From Rhizobium bangladeshense (GTDB lineage: Bacteria; Pseudomonadota; Alphaproteobacteria; Rhizobiales; Rhizobiaceae), in NCBI RefSeq assembly GCF_017357245.1, contig NZ_CP071612.1:1553001-1617000 (forward strand): DNA of 64,000 nt, in the 5' to 3' direction. The notes under the pieces were generated by a model. The model was not told where the DNA came from and made no database searches. It worked only from the letters and a program-made list of their open reading frames with translations. Numbering within the stretch: the first letter of the stretch is position 1; each line of letters begins with the position of its first letter. Shown here in pieces: positions 27,338-37,121 of this stretch. Made by a program: the position numbers and the translations under genes.

Positions 27338-27652
27338 TTATTCGAGAACTTGGATCACGCGGTGTGTCTTCGGCTCGACGATCACGCGCCGCTCGTTGAC
27401 GACGGTGTAGGCATAGCCGTCGACATTGGGCACGGTATGGACTTCAATGGTATCCGGCAGCGTCGCGCCGACAGTGATCTCGCCGTCATAGACGACCGAT
27501 GGCGTGTTTTGCTCCATGACATAGGTGCGCACCTCGCCGGGTAGGACGACGGAGCCGGTTGGTGCGGGGTCGGTGACGACGACGGTGCTCTGGGCGAAGG
27601 CGGCCGAGCTGATGGTCAGCACGGCGGCCGTAGCGAGCATGATCTTGCGCAT
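27338..27652 (-). CDS. DUF1236 family secreted protein
   Basis: 104 residues. The signal peptide MRKIMLATAAVLTISSAAFA is cleaved near AFA-QS. The C-terminus YAYTVVNERRVIVEPKTHRVIQV is the DUF1236 signature, a motif found in many small periplasmic proteins of rhizobia. Function unknown. It is convergent with the hybrid kinase (23 bp) and divergent from bcsN. Confidence 0.87.
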   Translation of the reverse strand: MRKIMLATAAVLTISSAAFAQSTVVVTDPAPTGSVVLPGEVRTYVMEQNTPSVVYDGEITVGATLPDTIEVHTVPNVDGYAYTVVNERRVIVEPKTHRVIQVLE

Positions 27653-27967
27653 GGGATGTTCTCCTTTTTGAAGTCGGACAACAACGCAACGCCGGCCGTA
27701 GGGCATAGTTCCGCCACCGGCTTGCCATCGTGGCCGCGGCGGGGTGCCAATTGTTTGTTGCTAAACTAATATATGCACCATACGGTTGAGCCGTCCGAAT
27801 CAGGTTCAGCGAGTCGTCCGATGGCATCAGGTTCGGGCTTTTTACCCTTCGTTAACCATGTCGGCGATTTATGTCAGGTGAACGGCCGGACGGCTGTTGA
27901 TTCGAAGGTCCGTCGCGTTTCGGTCTGCGAATGGATATCTGGAAAGACGATTACGGCGGCTCGAGAC
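27653..27967. promoter_or_regulatory. Divergent region upstream of bcsN, with a TTAACCAT box
   Basis: 315 bp. It holds TTAACCAT at 27852-27859, which matches the short form of the CtrA recognition sequence of alphaproteobacteria, 108 bp before the bcsN ATG. Whether CtrA binds is inference from one 8-mer. An alternative upstream reading of bcsN from 27773 is rejected because the lipoprotein signal starts at 27968. Confidence 0.4.
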
Positions 27968-28942
27968 ATGCGCTTGGGGAAGACGATATCGCTGGTAGCC
28001 GTGGCGGGCGTGATGGCCGGCTGCACGTCGACAGGCGGTGTGCGCCATCCTTCGGGGCCGGAGACGGTGGCGCCTGAGAAAGCGCTGGTTCTGCCGCCGC
28101 CGGGCGGCCCTTCGATCGTCAGCGTCGTCGAGCGCAAGCGCGGCAATGGCGTCGAACAGACCATATCGCTGTTTACCTCATCTTCCGTACCCGGCCAGAA
28201 TTTTCTGAAGGCCCAGTTTTTCGGCGCTTCCGGGGCCAATCCCGGAATAGGTGATGCCAACTTCAGCATGATCAACGAGAGCGGCATTGCTCGCGAGGTG
28301 GCCCGTTCGGTCCCCGGCGTGCCGATGGCGACATCGGCGACTTTCCTGCAGAACGCCTATGGTCCCTTCGGCTATGCCTCTGGCCGCAGCCGCGCCGGCG
28401 ATGCCTGCATCTATGCCTGGCAGCAGATCCGCTCGAGCGCGGCAGCCAATACCCAGGCACGCAATTTCGGCATGATCCAGCTGCGCCTGCGCCTCTGTGA
28501 CGCCCGCGCAACCGAGCGCCAGCTGCTCGGCATGGTCTACGGCTATACCATCACCGGCACCTTCGACGGTCCTACCTGGAACCCGTATGGTAGCCCGCCG
28601 CCTGCCAGCGCGTCGCTCGGTCGTACCGGTGAACCGATCTATCCCGATGAGGGCGGATATCGCCCAAGCCCGATGCCGATCGGTTATGAGCCGGCGCCCG
28701 TCGTAATCCGTTCGCGGGGGACGGCCCCGGTTCGCAGCGACCCGGGTCCGAAACCGGCGCAAGGCACTGCACCCTTGCCGGCGCCCATCGGTCCGCGGGT
28801 GCCGCTGCCGAGCGAGGTGCCACAGACGAGTGCAGCGCCGGAGGCAGCAGCCGCCTCGCTCAAACAATCAGCAAGGGCGATCGGCGTCACCGTGCCGTCG
28901 CCGGACTGCATAGGCGACGCGGCGGCCGTCTGCCGGAGATAA
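27968..28942 (+). CDS. bcsN: Cellulose biosynthesis protein BcsN
   Basis: 324 residues. The short signal MRLGKTISLVAVAGVMAGC ends in the lipobox MAGC, so it is a lipoprotein. The body contains DACIYAWQQIRSSAAANTQA and MIQLRLRLCDARATERQLLG, then a long Pro-rich tail. This matches the rhizobial BcsN family that precedes bcsA; the biochemical role is not established. bcsA follows after 58 bp on the same strand. That spacer holds a GC-rich palindromic stretch (CCCCCCGGGG ... GGGGCCCCGG). Confidence 0.85.
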   Translation: MRLGKTISLVAVAGVMAGCTSTGGVRHPSGPETVAPEKALVLPPPGGPSIVSVVERKRGNGVEQTISLFTSSSVPGQNFLKAQFFGASGANPGIGDANFSMINESGIAREVARSVPGVPMATSATFLQNAYGPFGYASGRSRAGDACIYAWQQIRSSAAANTQARNFGMIQLRLRLCDARATERQLLGMVYGYTITGTFDGPTWNPYGSPPPASASLGRTGEPIYPDEGGYRPSPMPIGYEPAPVVIRSRGTAPVRSDPGPKPAQGTAPLPAPIGPRVPLPSEVPQTSAAPEAAAASLKQSARAIGVTVPSPDCIGDAAAVCRR

Positions 28943-29000
28943 TGAACATGCCCCCCGGGGAACGGACGGGGCCCCGGCGAGCGATTTCGAAGGAAGGTCG

Positions 29001-31193
29001 ATGCGCAAAGCCCGCAGTGTCATCATCTGGGCCGTGGTTACGCTCTGCATGATCGTGCTGATCACCTTGCCGGTTAATCTGCAGACTCAGCTCATCACCA
29101 GTATCACCGTCGTCACTGTGATGGCGCTGATCAAGATACTGAAAGGCGAGGGGACGTGGCGCCTGGTCGCGCTGGCCTTCGGCACGTCGATCGTGCTGCG
29201 CTACGTCTACTGGCGCACCACCAACACGCTGCCGCCCTTGAATCAGCCGGAGAATTTCATTCCGGGCCTGCTGCTCTATCTTGCAGAAATGTACAGTGTC
29301 GCGATGCTGGCGCTCAGCCTTTTTATCGTCGCCACTCCGCTTCCGCCGCGCCGGTCGCGTGCCGCCAATCCGGGGCGTTTGCCCCATGTCGACGTCTTCG
29401 TGCCCACTTATAACGAGGATGCCGGCCTCCTGGGAAACACGCTGGCTGCCGCCAAGGCCATGGACTATCCCGCCGACAAGCTGCATGTCTGGCTGCTCGA
29501 CGATGGCGGCACATTGCAGAAGCGCAATTCCGGCAAGTTGCTCGAGGCCCAGGCGGCGGCAGCCCGACATGTCGAGCTGAAGCAACTCTGCCAAGATCTT
29601 GACGTTACCTATCTCACGCGCGACCGCAATGAGCACGCGAAGGCCGGCAATCTCAACAACGGCATGAAACATTCGACCGGCGAGCTCATCGCCGTCTTCG
29701 ATGCGGACCACGCCCCGGCGCGCGATTTCCTGATCGAAACCGTCGGCTATTTCGAAGACGACCCGAAGCTATTTCTCGTCCAGACCCCGCACTTCTTCAT
29801 CAATCCCGATCCTCTGGAGCGCAACCTGCGCACTTTCGAAAAGATGCCGAGCGAGAATGAGATGTTCTACGGCATCATCCAGCGCGGCCTCGACAAATGG
29901 AACGCCGCCTTCTTCTGCGGCTCGGCCGCGGTTTTGAGCCGCAAGGCGCTCGAATCCCAGAACGGCTTTTCCGGTATCAGCATCACCGAGGATTGCGAGA
30001 CGGCGCTGGCGCTCCATGGCAGCGGCTGGAACAGCATTTATGTCGACAAGCCGCTGATCGCCGGGCTGCAGCCGGCCACCTTCGCGAGCTTCATCGGCCA
30101 GCGCAGCCGCTGGGCGCAGGGCATGATGCAGATCCTGCGCTTCCGCTTCCCGCTTCTGAAGCGCGGCCTGTCGATCCCGCAGCGCCTGTGCTACATGTCA
30201 TCCACGCTTTTCTGGCTCTTCCCATTCCCGCGCACGATCTTCCTGTTCGCGCCGCTCTTCTACTTGTTCTTCGACCTGGAAATCTTCACGGCGTCTGGCG
30301 GCGAGTTCCTTGCATATACCCTTGCCTACATGCTCGTGAACCTGATGATGCAGAATTATCTCTACGGGTCGTTCCGCTGGCCCTGGATTTCCGAGCTTTA
30401 CGAATATGTGCAGACGGTGCACCTGCTGCCGGCCGTCGTTTCAGTCATGCTCAATCCGAGAAAGCCCACCTTCAAGGTCACCGCCAAGGATGAATCCATC
30501 GCCGTCAGCCGCCTCTCGGAGATCAGCCGTCCGTTCTTCGTGATCTTTGCGGTGCAGATCATTGCGCTCGTCATAACCATCTACAGGATCTATGCCGAAC
30601 CCTATAAGGCCGACGTGACCCTCGTCGTCGGCGGCTGGAATGTCATCAATCTGATCATGGCCGGCTGCGCGCTCGGCGTCGTGTCGGAACGCGGCGAACG
30701 TGCCTTGTCCCGCCGCGTCCGCGTCAACAGGCGCTGCGAGTTCTATGCCAACGGCAAGTGGTATGCGGCCTCGATCGAGGATGTCTCTGTTCACGGTGCA
30801 AGGCTGCATATCTTCAACAAGCATCTCGATGAACTGATCGTCGGCACCCCCGGCGAGATGCGCTTCCGGCCCTATAGCGGCGCTGATCTTGAAACCCTGC
30901 CGCTCATCGTCCGCAACATCGAGCCATCAGGCGATATCAGCAATGTCGGCTGCCAATATGTGCCGAAGAGCGCGCTCGATCATCGTCTGATAGCCGATCT
31001 GATGTTTGCCAATTCCGATCAATGGACCCAGTTTCAGGAATCACGCCGCCGCAATCCCGGCCTGATCCGCGGCACTATCTGGTTCCTCGGCCTGTCGCTC
31101 TATCAGACCAGCCGAGGCCTCGTTTACTTCTTCCGCAGCATGCGGCCGGAGCGGGAGGCGCAGCAGCAGGCGGCAAAGGTCAATGCCGGATGA
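29001..31193 (+). CDS. bcsA: Cellulose synthase catalytic subunit (UDP-forming)
   Basis: A 730-residue inner-membrane GT2 enzyme that polymerises UDP-glucose into beta-1,4-glucan and extrudes it. The catalytic signature is complete: Asp167-Asp168 (LLDDGG), D234-A-D236 (FDADHAP), T-E-D331 (SITEDCETA) and Q367-R-S-R-W371. Membrane segments flank the domain at both sides. The C-terminal PilZ domain (about 570-670) has SRRVRVNRR and DVSVHG, the cyclic-di-GMP binding motif, so activity should depend on c-di-GMP. It overlaps bcsB by 4 bp (ATGA). Confidence 0.97.
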   Translation: MRKARSVIIWAVVTLCMIVLITLPVNLQTQLITSITVVTVMALIKILKGEGTWRLVALAFGTSIVLRYVYWRTTNTLPPLNQPENFIPGLLLYLAEMYSVAMLALSLFIVATPLPPRRSRAANPGRLPHVDVFVPTYNEDAGLLGNTLAAAKAMDYPADKLHVWLLDDGGTLQKRNSGKLLEAQAAAARHVELKQLCQDLDVTYLTRDRNEHAKAGNLNNGMKHSTGELIAVFDADHAPARDFLIETVGYFEDDPKLFLVQTPHFFINPDPLERNLRTFEKMPSENEMFYGIIQRGLDKWNAAFFCGSAAVLSRKALESQNGFSGISITEDCETALALHGSGWNSIYVDKPLIAGLQPATFASFIGQRSRWAQGMMQILRFRFPLLKRGLSIPQRLCYMSSTLFWLFPFPRTIFLFAPLFYLFFDLEIFTASGGEFLAYTLAYMLVNLMMQNYLYGSFRWPWISELYEYVQTVHLLPAVVSVMLNPRKPTFKVTAKDESIAVSRLSEISRPFFVIFAVQIIALVITIYRIYAEPYKADVTLVVGGWNVINLIMAGCALGVVSERGERALSRRVRVNRRCEFYANGKWYAASIEDVSVHGARLHIFNKHLDELIVGTPGEMRFRPYSGADLETLPLIVRNIEPSGDISNVGCQYVPKSALDHRLIADLMFANSDQWTQFQESRRRNPGLIRGTIWFLGLSLYQTSRGLVYFFRSMRPEREAQQQAAKVNAG

Positions 31194-33640
31194 GAAAGAT
31201 CGTCGCCGCCTCGCTTCTCCTTTTGCATGCCTCCGCCGCAGCCCAGGCGCAGACCGCGCCGTTCGACATGTCGGGCGAGCGGCCACAAGGCGCGTCCACG
31301 ACCCCGAGACTGACGCCGCCGGCTCCGCCCGCAGCGACGCCGCCTGTACCCGTCACGCCGCCCATTTCCGTAACGCCAGCGCCGGCCAGGCCGCCTGCGC
31401 CCGTTGCTGCGCCGATCACTGTCCTGCCGCAGCCGGCGGCGCAGGCATCTCAGCCTGGCGCGGCGGCAAATGCCGCTTCGCAGCCGCGCCCGCGCGATAT
31501 CAGGCGTTATCTCGTGCCCTTTTCTAAATTCAGCCTCGGCGGCGAATATGATCGCCGGTCATGGTCTGTCTACCTGACGCCGGAGCAGGCCGCCGCCAAG
31601 GCAAGTTTCACCTTCGCCTATCAGAATTCGATCGTCGTCGCGCCCGAGGCCTCCGCACTGACCGTCTATCTCAACAATCGTCCGATCGGCCAGCAGCGGG
31701 TCGGCTCGGCAGACGGCTCTTCCGCCGTCACTTTCGAAGTTCCCTCCGGCCTGCTGCAGCCGGGCGCCAATCTTGTCACCTTCCAGGCGGAGCAACGCCA
31801 TCGGACCGATTGCAGCATCCAGTCCACCTATGAATTATGGTCGAATATCGATCCGGCCGGAACCTATCTGAGCTTTGCCGGCGGGAATGCCGCGGAGCTT
31901 TCGAGTGCGGACGCGATCCGCGCCATAGGCGTCGACGGCGCCGGAAGGACGGAGTTCGACATCGTCGTCCCGGCGCTGGAGCAGCCGGGGACGACCAAAC
32001 CACTGTTGCGGTTGGCACAGGGTCTGTCGGTGCTGAGCAGCATGCCGAACCAGATAGTTGCCTTCAGCACCGCGTCGCTTCCGGCCGCCGGTCCCGGCAA
32101 GCTCGGGGTACTTGTCGGCACCGCCGCGGAACTGCGGCCGCTCTTTCCCAGGCTGCCGCCCGGCGCCGAAAGTGCGCCGCTCGCCGCTTTCGTGACCGAT
32201 CCGCGCAGCGGCTCGCCGGTACTTCTGATCAGCGGCCCCTCCTGGCAGGCGGTCTCGTCGGCGATCGATACGATCGTTTCGCCAACGGACAGATCCGCCG
32301 GCGTCCGCCGCGATGCGCTGACCACAGAGCGCTGGAGCGCGCCGAACGCGCCGCTGGTCTTTTCCGATACCAGGATAGCTCTGTCTCAGCTTGGCGTAAA
32401 AACCACCGAATTCTCTGGCCGCAGGTTCCGTACCAGCTTCAATATCGCCGTGCCGGCCGATTTTTATGCCAATGGCTATGGCGAGGCGAAGGTGCTGCTC
32501 GATGCCGCCTATACCGACAACGTGTTGCCCGGCAGCCACATCGATATCTACGTCAACGATAATATCGCCTCCACCGTGCCGCTTACCACGACCACCGGCG
32601 GCATTCTCCGTCATCTGCCGATCCGCGTGACGATGCGCCATTTCAAGCCCGGTCTCAATACGATTGCGATCGAGACCATCCTGATGACGAAAGACGATGC
32701 CGCTTGCGCTCCGGGTGCTACGGCCACTGCCAATCCCCGTTTTGCCCTGTTCGATACTTCCGAAGTGCACATTCCGGATTTTGCCCGCGTCGGGCAGCGT
32801 CCGAACCTGGCGGCAATGTCAGGCACGGCCTATCCCTATGGCCGAGCGGCGGAGCCGACGCCGCTGTTCATCGATCGCGTCGATGCCGATACGCTTTCGG
32901 CGGCCGCGACGTTGCTCGGTCAGATGGCGGTAATGGCCGGCCATCCAATCGCCGTCGAGACTGTCGCTTCGCCGAACACGATCGGTGATCGGGACACCAT
33001 CTTTATCGGGTCAATTTCGCAGATGCCGGCAACGGCGCTGACGCAGGCCAATATCTCCACGGCGAGCCAAGCCTCATGGCGTCCGGTGGCCGACCCGCAG
33101 CCAGGCGCTGTTGATACCGACACGGCCTTTGAGGAGTGGAATTCAAAGGTGAGCGGCGGCATCCTGCGCAGCCGCATCACGGCCCTCCGCGAATGGCTTG
33201 GGCGCAGTTTCGACATCACCCGCAGCTCGCTGCAATTCATCCCGGGCGCCGAGAAGGTTTTCACTCCGTCCAACGCCGACACCCTCATGGTTGCGCAAGG
33301 CTCCAGCCCCTTGGGAGGGGGCTCGTGGACCGTGGTGGCGGCACCCTCGGCGAAGGACTTGCGCGAAGGGCTCGAGGTGCTGACCGGTCAGCTGAACTGG
33401 TCGCAGATGTCCGGTCACATCACCACCTATTCGAACAAGACGGGCAAGATCGAGACAGTGCCAGTCACTCGTTTCGATTTCGTCCCGTCCACGCCGTGGT
33501 CGATTTCCAACTACCGCTTGATCGCGGCCAACTGGCTGTCGACGAATATCCTATCCTATGCCTCGCTGCTCGTCGTCTTCCTGCTGCTGATCGGCGTCGC
33601 CACGTCCAAGATGCTCAAAACACTGGGCCGGTCGGAATGA
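31190..33640 (+). CDS. bcsB: Cellulose synthase periplasmic subunit BcsB
   Basis: 816 residues. The signal peptide MRKIVAASLLLLHASAAAQA is followed by an unusually Pro/Ala-rich linker (about 35-105). The paired carbohydrate-binding and flavodoxin-like domains follow (SKFSLGGEYDRRSWSVYLTP, GFSVYLNNRPIGQ-type strand, RHRTDCSIQSTYELWSNIDP). A single C-terminal membrane helix (LSYASLLVVFLLLIGVATSK) anchors it to BcsA. It guides the nascent glucan through the periplasm. ATG 31190 overlaps the bcsA stop; bcsZ overlaps its own stop. Confidence 0.95.
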   Translation: MRKIVAASLLLLHASAAAQAQTAPFDMSGERPQGASTTPRLTPPAPPAATPPVPVTPPISVTPAPARPPAPVAAPITVLPQPAAQASQPGAAANAASQPRPRDIRRYLVPFSKFSLGGEYDRRSWSVYLTPEQAAAKASFTFAYQNSIVVAPEASALTVYLNNRPIGQQRVGSADGSSAVTFEVPSGLLQPGANLVTFQAEQRHRTDCSIQSTYELWSNIDPAGTYLSFAGGNAAELSSADAIRAIGVDGAGRTEFDIVVPALEQPGTTKPLLRLAQGLSVLSSMPNQIVAFSTASLPAAGPGKLGVLVGTAAELRPLFPRLPPGAESAPLAAFVTDPRSGSPVLLISGPSWQAVSSAIDTIVSPTDRSAGVRRDALTTERWSAPNAPLVFSDTRIALSQLGVKTTEFSGRRFRTSFNIAVPADFYANGYGEAKVLLDAAYTDNVLPGSHIDIYVNDNIASTVPLTTTTGGILRHLPIRVTMRHFKPGLNTIAIETILMTKDDAACAPGATATANPRFALFDTSEVHIPDFARVGQRPNLAAMSGTAYPYGRAAEPTPLFIDRVDADTLSAAATLLGQMAVMAGHPIAVETVASPNTIGDRDTIFIGSISQMPATALTQANISTASQASWRPVADPQPGAVDTDTAFEEWNSKVSGGILRSRITALREWLGRSFDITRSSLQFIPGAEKVFTPSNADTLMVAQGSSPLGGGSWTVVAAPSAKDLREGLEVLTGQLNWSQMSGHITTYSNKTGKIETVPVTRFDFVPSTPWSISNYRLIAANWLSTNILSYASLLVVFLLLIGVATSKMLKTLGRSE

Positions 33641-34683
33641 GGGGGCTGCGCACGTTCTTCTTTGCGGCAGCCGTGACGTTCGCCCCCGCAAGCCCACCCG
33701 CCGCTGCACAGCAGGCGATGATCAATGCCGATGCGTGGTCCGCCTACAAGGCGAAGTTTCTCGATGCGAGCGGCCGGATCATCGACAACGGCAACGGCAA
33801 TATCAGCCATAGCGAAGGGCAGGGCTATGGAATGCTGCTCGCCTATCTCTCGGCGAGCCCCGCGGATTTTGAGCAGATCTGGTACTTTACCCGTACCGAA
33901 CTGCTGTTGCGCGACGATGGCCTGGCTGTCTGGAAATGGAATCCCAATGTCCGGCCGCACGTGACCGATACCAATAATGCCACGGACGGGGACATACTGA
34001 TCGCCTATGCCCTGGCGCTTGCCGGCACCGCATGGAAGCGCAACGATTATATCCTGGCTGCCTCCCGCATGGCGCAGTCGCTACTTGCGGAAACCGTCGT
34101 ACGCTCGGCGGGCCGAACGCTGCTGATGCCGGGCAACGAAGGTTTCGGCGCCGCCGATCGTGACGACGGCCCTGTCGTCAATCCTTCCTACTGGATTTAC
34201 GAGGCAATGCCTGTCATGGCGGCGCTTGCTCCCTCCGGCGCCTGGAAGGAGCTGTCCGACGATGGCGTGGCGTTGTTGAAGACGATGCAGTTCGGCCCGC
34301 GCAAGCTTCCCGCCGAATGGGTCAGCCTCAGCGGCCCCCCGCGGCCGGCAAAAGGTTTCGATGCGGAATTTGCCTATAATGCCCTTCGCATCCCACTCTA
34401 TCTCGCTCGCGGCGGCATCATCGACAAGCCGCTGTTGAACCGTCTGCGAGCGGGGATGTCGCAGGATGGCATTCCGGCCACGATCGATCTCGCCACGGGC
34501 CGGCCGAAGACGGTGTTGCCGGATCCTGGTTATAGAATTGTTAACGATGTTGTGGCCTGTGTAGTCGACGGGACCAAACTGCCTGTTTCGGCTCTGCAAT
34601 TTGCGCCAACACTCTATTATCCGTCCACGCTTCAGCTGTTGGGGCTGGCCTATATTGGGGAGAAGCATCCGGAGTGTCTGTGA
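33637..34683 (+). CDS. bcsZ: Endo-1,4-beta-glucanase, glycoside hydrolase family 8
   Basis: A 348-residue periplasmic cellulase needed for proper cellulose output in Bcs systems (CelC in rhizobia). The signal peptide MRGLRTFFFAAAVTFAPASP ends near AAAQQ. The GH8 core has the acid Glu in HSEGQGYGMLLAYL and the Asp motif NNATDGDILIAYALAL, then NPSYWIYEAMPVMAAL and FDAEFAYNALRIPLYLA. Full family length. It starts inside the bcsB stop (ATGA) and the next gene starts inside its own stop. Confidence 0.95.
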   Translation: MRGLRTFFFAAAVTFAPASPPAAAQQAMINADAWSAYKAKFLDASGRIIDNGNGNISHSEGQGYGMLLAYLSASPADFEQIWYFTRTELLLRDDGLAVWKWNPNVRPHVTDTNNATDGDILIAYALALAGTAWKRNDYILAASRMAQSLLAETVVRSAGRTLLMPGNEGFGAADRDDGPVVNPSYWIYEAMPVMAALAPSGAWKELSDDGVALLKTMQFGPRKLPAEWVSLSGPPRPAKGFDAEFAYNALRIPLYLARGGIIDKPLLNRLRAGMSQDGIPATIDLATGRPKTVLPDPGYRIVNDVVACVVDGTKLPVSALQFAPTLYYPSTLQLLGLAYIGEKHPECL

Positions 34684-37043
34684 AGTCTTCTCTCATGGCG
34701 ATTTCAGCAGCAGTCGTGGTGGCGACTCTCGTCACGGGGCTGAAGGATCGTCGCGCTCTACAGGAAAAGTTCGGTCTTGGTTCTGGAGCCAACCCGGCGC
34801 CGGAGCTGCTGATGATGGGCCGCATCAAGCCGGCCGATGCTCCCGCAGGCAGTTCCGAATTCAACGCCGAGACAGTCGCCGACAAGATCGAAGCGATTAC
34901 CTCTGCGCCGGCATCGACACCGGACACGCGCGAGCCGGACACCGCTGCTGAGCAGCCGGCAGCGCCGCAATCTGACATGGCTCAGACGGATGCACCGCCA
35001 GACCAGGTCTCGCCGCCGATGGTTTCGGAACCGCCGGCGCCTCAGCAGGCCGGCGGGCCGCCGCCTGCCATCGATGAAAGCGCGCTTCGCTATTTTGCCA
35101 GCCGCGGCGACAAGGTGCGCCTGCAAGCTGAAATCTCCCGCCTGCAGGCGCTCTATCCGAACTGGGTTCCGCCTGCCGATCCGCTCGCCGTGCCGCAGAA
35201 TGGCGACAAGCAGCTCGAGGCCATGTGGAGGCTTTATTCCGATGGCCGCTATGCGGAGCTGCGCAAAGCGATCGCCGATCGCCAGGCAACCAATGTCGGG
35301 TGGCAGCCACCGGCCGATCTCATCGATCGGATTGGTGTGGCGGAGGCCCGCTCCCGCCTCATCAACGCTTCGGACCTCAAGCAATATGCGACCGTGGTCG
35401 ATATCGCCGCCGCGACGCCGAGCCTGCTCACCTGCGGCGAGATTGACGTGCTCTGGCGTGTCGCCGAAGCCTTCATTCGCACGGAAAGGGCACAGCGCGG
35501 CCAGGATGCCTATACCTATATCCTGAAAAACTGCACCGACCCCGCCGAACGGCAGGCGACGGTCGAAAAAGCCTCGACACTGCTCGACTACCAGCCGATG
35601 CAGGTGCTGCTTGCGATGGAGAAGCCCGCCATCGACGGCAGTAGGGAGTTCGACGCGATCCGCGACAACCTTGCGCGACGCTTCGTCGCCGAAAGCAATG
35701 ATGATCCGAAGCTCACCATCGCGCCGGATTACATCGCTCGCCTGGAAAGGCTCGCCGCGAACCAGGGGCTCGCCTCTGATGCGCTGCTGCTCGGCTGGCA
35801 CCAGCTGCGCCGCAACAATCCTCCCGATGCTGAAAAGTGGTTTCGCGCCGCTCGAGCCAAGGAGGATACGGCGGCTGCCTCGCAGGGGCTTGCGCTGGCG
35901 CTGATCGCCCGCAAGGCGCCTCAGGAAGCCGAGGACGTAATGTTCCGCTGGCGCGCCGATTCCGATGATTCGACCGCAACCTATCTTGCCGCCACCGCCA
36001 ATCTGATGGCGCTGCAGCCGCCAGCCGACCTGACCGAGGATGTGCTTCATCGGATCGCGGCCGAGGTCATCGCCCGGAAACATGTGCCCACGGCGCAGCA
36101 ATTCGGATGGTATGCCCGCTCCCTCAACCAGTTCCAGACCGCAGCGCGCTGGTTCGAAGCCGCGCTGGCCTGGAAACCTGACGACGAACCATCCGCTTAT
36201 GGCCTTGCCGTCACCCGCGAGCAGCTGAACGACCGCAAGGGCGTTCTCGAACTCCAGCGCGCCTGGGCCGGCCGGTCCGCGCGAATCGCCAATCTCAGGG
36301 ACACTTCCTTGCCGGTTTCGAATGCCGGTACGCCCGCAAAGCAGCCGCTTGCGCTGCAGCAGCCGGTACAGCCGGAAGAGCCGCCGCAGCATCCGACCGC
36401 CCGCACGGAGCCGCCTCCGGCCGACCCGCGAGCTGGGCGGCAGCCGGAGCCGGAAGTCGCCGTCCGCGCCGCACGACCGCCGATGCAGGCGGTGACTGTC
36501 GAGCGCGGCCCGCGCCAGGCGCGTGGCTGCTCGACGACCATCGACGCGGGACGACTCGGGCCGGGCGAGGCGCTGTCGCGCGGCTGGTGCCTCATGGATA
36601 TCAACCGGCCGATGGAGGCGGTCTCTGCCTTTGAGACGGCATTGCAGAGCCCGGCCCGCAAGATCCGGGAAGACGCAGCCTACGGTCAGAGCCTTGCCTA
36701 TCTGCGCGCTGGCCTTTCCAGCAATGCCGCCGTTGCGGCAACCAAGGCGCCGCAGAGCCGCCAGCGTGCTGCCGAACTGCAGGTGGCGATCCTCGGCGAT
36801 CGTGCCTTATCGGCCTTCGACGCTGGACGTTACCGCGAAACCCTCATCTATCTCGATCAGCGCGCCCAGCTACAGCAGGAGCGGATCGATCTGATGGTTC
36901 TGCGCGGCTACTGCTACCTCAATCTGAAAATGTACGACGACGCTATGCGGATCTTCGAAGCCGCCGCTGCTACCGGCAATCGCGACGCCGCACGCGGTCT
37001 GGCCGATGTTCGCAACGTCATACATCCGGAGGTCAACAACTGA
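34680..37043 (+). CDS. TPR protein of the cellulose operon
   Basis: 787 residues. A membrane or signal segment at the N-terminus (MAISAAVVVATLVTG) is followed by Pro/Ala-rich linkers and many helical tetratricopeptide-like repeats (for example AVSAFETALQSPARKIREDA, ALSAFDAGRYRETLIYLDQR, GYCYLNLKMYDDAMRIFEAA). There is no C-terminal beta-barrel, so it is not a full BcsC; it may supply the BcsC-like TPR scaffold. GTG 34680 overlaps the bcsZ stop (GTGA) and has GGAG 5 nt before it; GTG 34674 is the alternative. Confidence 0.8.
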   Translation: MKSSLMAISAAVVVATLVTGLKDRRALQEKFGLGSGANPAPELLMMGRIKPADAPAGSSEFNAETVADKIEAITSAPASTPDTREPDTAAEQPAAPQSDMAQTDAPPDQVSPPMVSEPPAPQQAGGPPPAIDESALRYFASRGDKVRLQAEISRLQALYPNWVPPADPLAVPQNGDKQLEAMWRLYSDGRYAELRKAIADRQATNVGWQPPADLIDRIGVAEARSRLINASDLKQYATVVDIAAATPSLLTCGEIDVLWRVAEAFIRTERAQRGQDAYTYILKNCTDPAERQATVEKASTLLDYQPMQVLLAMEKPAIDGSREFDAIRDNLARRFVAESNDDPKLTIAPDYIARLERLAANQGLASDALLLGWHQLRRNNPPDAEKWFRAARAKEDTAAASQGLALALIARKAPQEAEDVMFRWRADSDDSTATYLAATANLMALQPPADLTEDVLHRIAAEVIARKHVPTAQQFGWYARSLNQFQTAARWFEAALAWKPDDEPSAYGLAVTREQLNDRKGVLELQRAWAGRSARIANLRDTSLPVSNAGTPAKQPLALQQPVQPEEPPQHPTARTEPPPADPRAGRQPEPEVAVRAARPPMQAVTVERGPRQARGCSTTIDAGRLGPGEALSRGWCLMDINRPMEAVSAFETALQSPARKIREDAAYGQSLAYLRAGLSSNAAVAATKAPQSRQRAAELQVAILGDRALSAFDAGRYRETLIYLDQRAQLQQERIDLMVLRGYCYLNLKMYDDAMRIFEAAAATGNRDAARGLADVRNVIHPEVNN

Positions 37044-37121
37044 CGTTGACGCCGTGGCCGCTCTCGGTTACTCGCCTGTCGAAGGGGCCGCCCGCTGCCT
37101 CGTGCTCGCAAGGAAACAGCC

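Noticed and set aside
34680..37043. BcsC
   Set aside because: TPR repeats are present but no C-terminal outer-membrane barrel can be seen.
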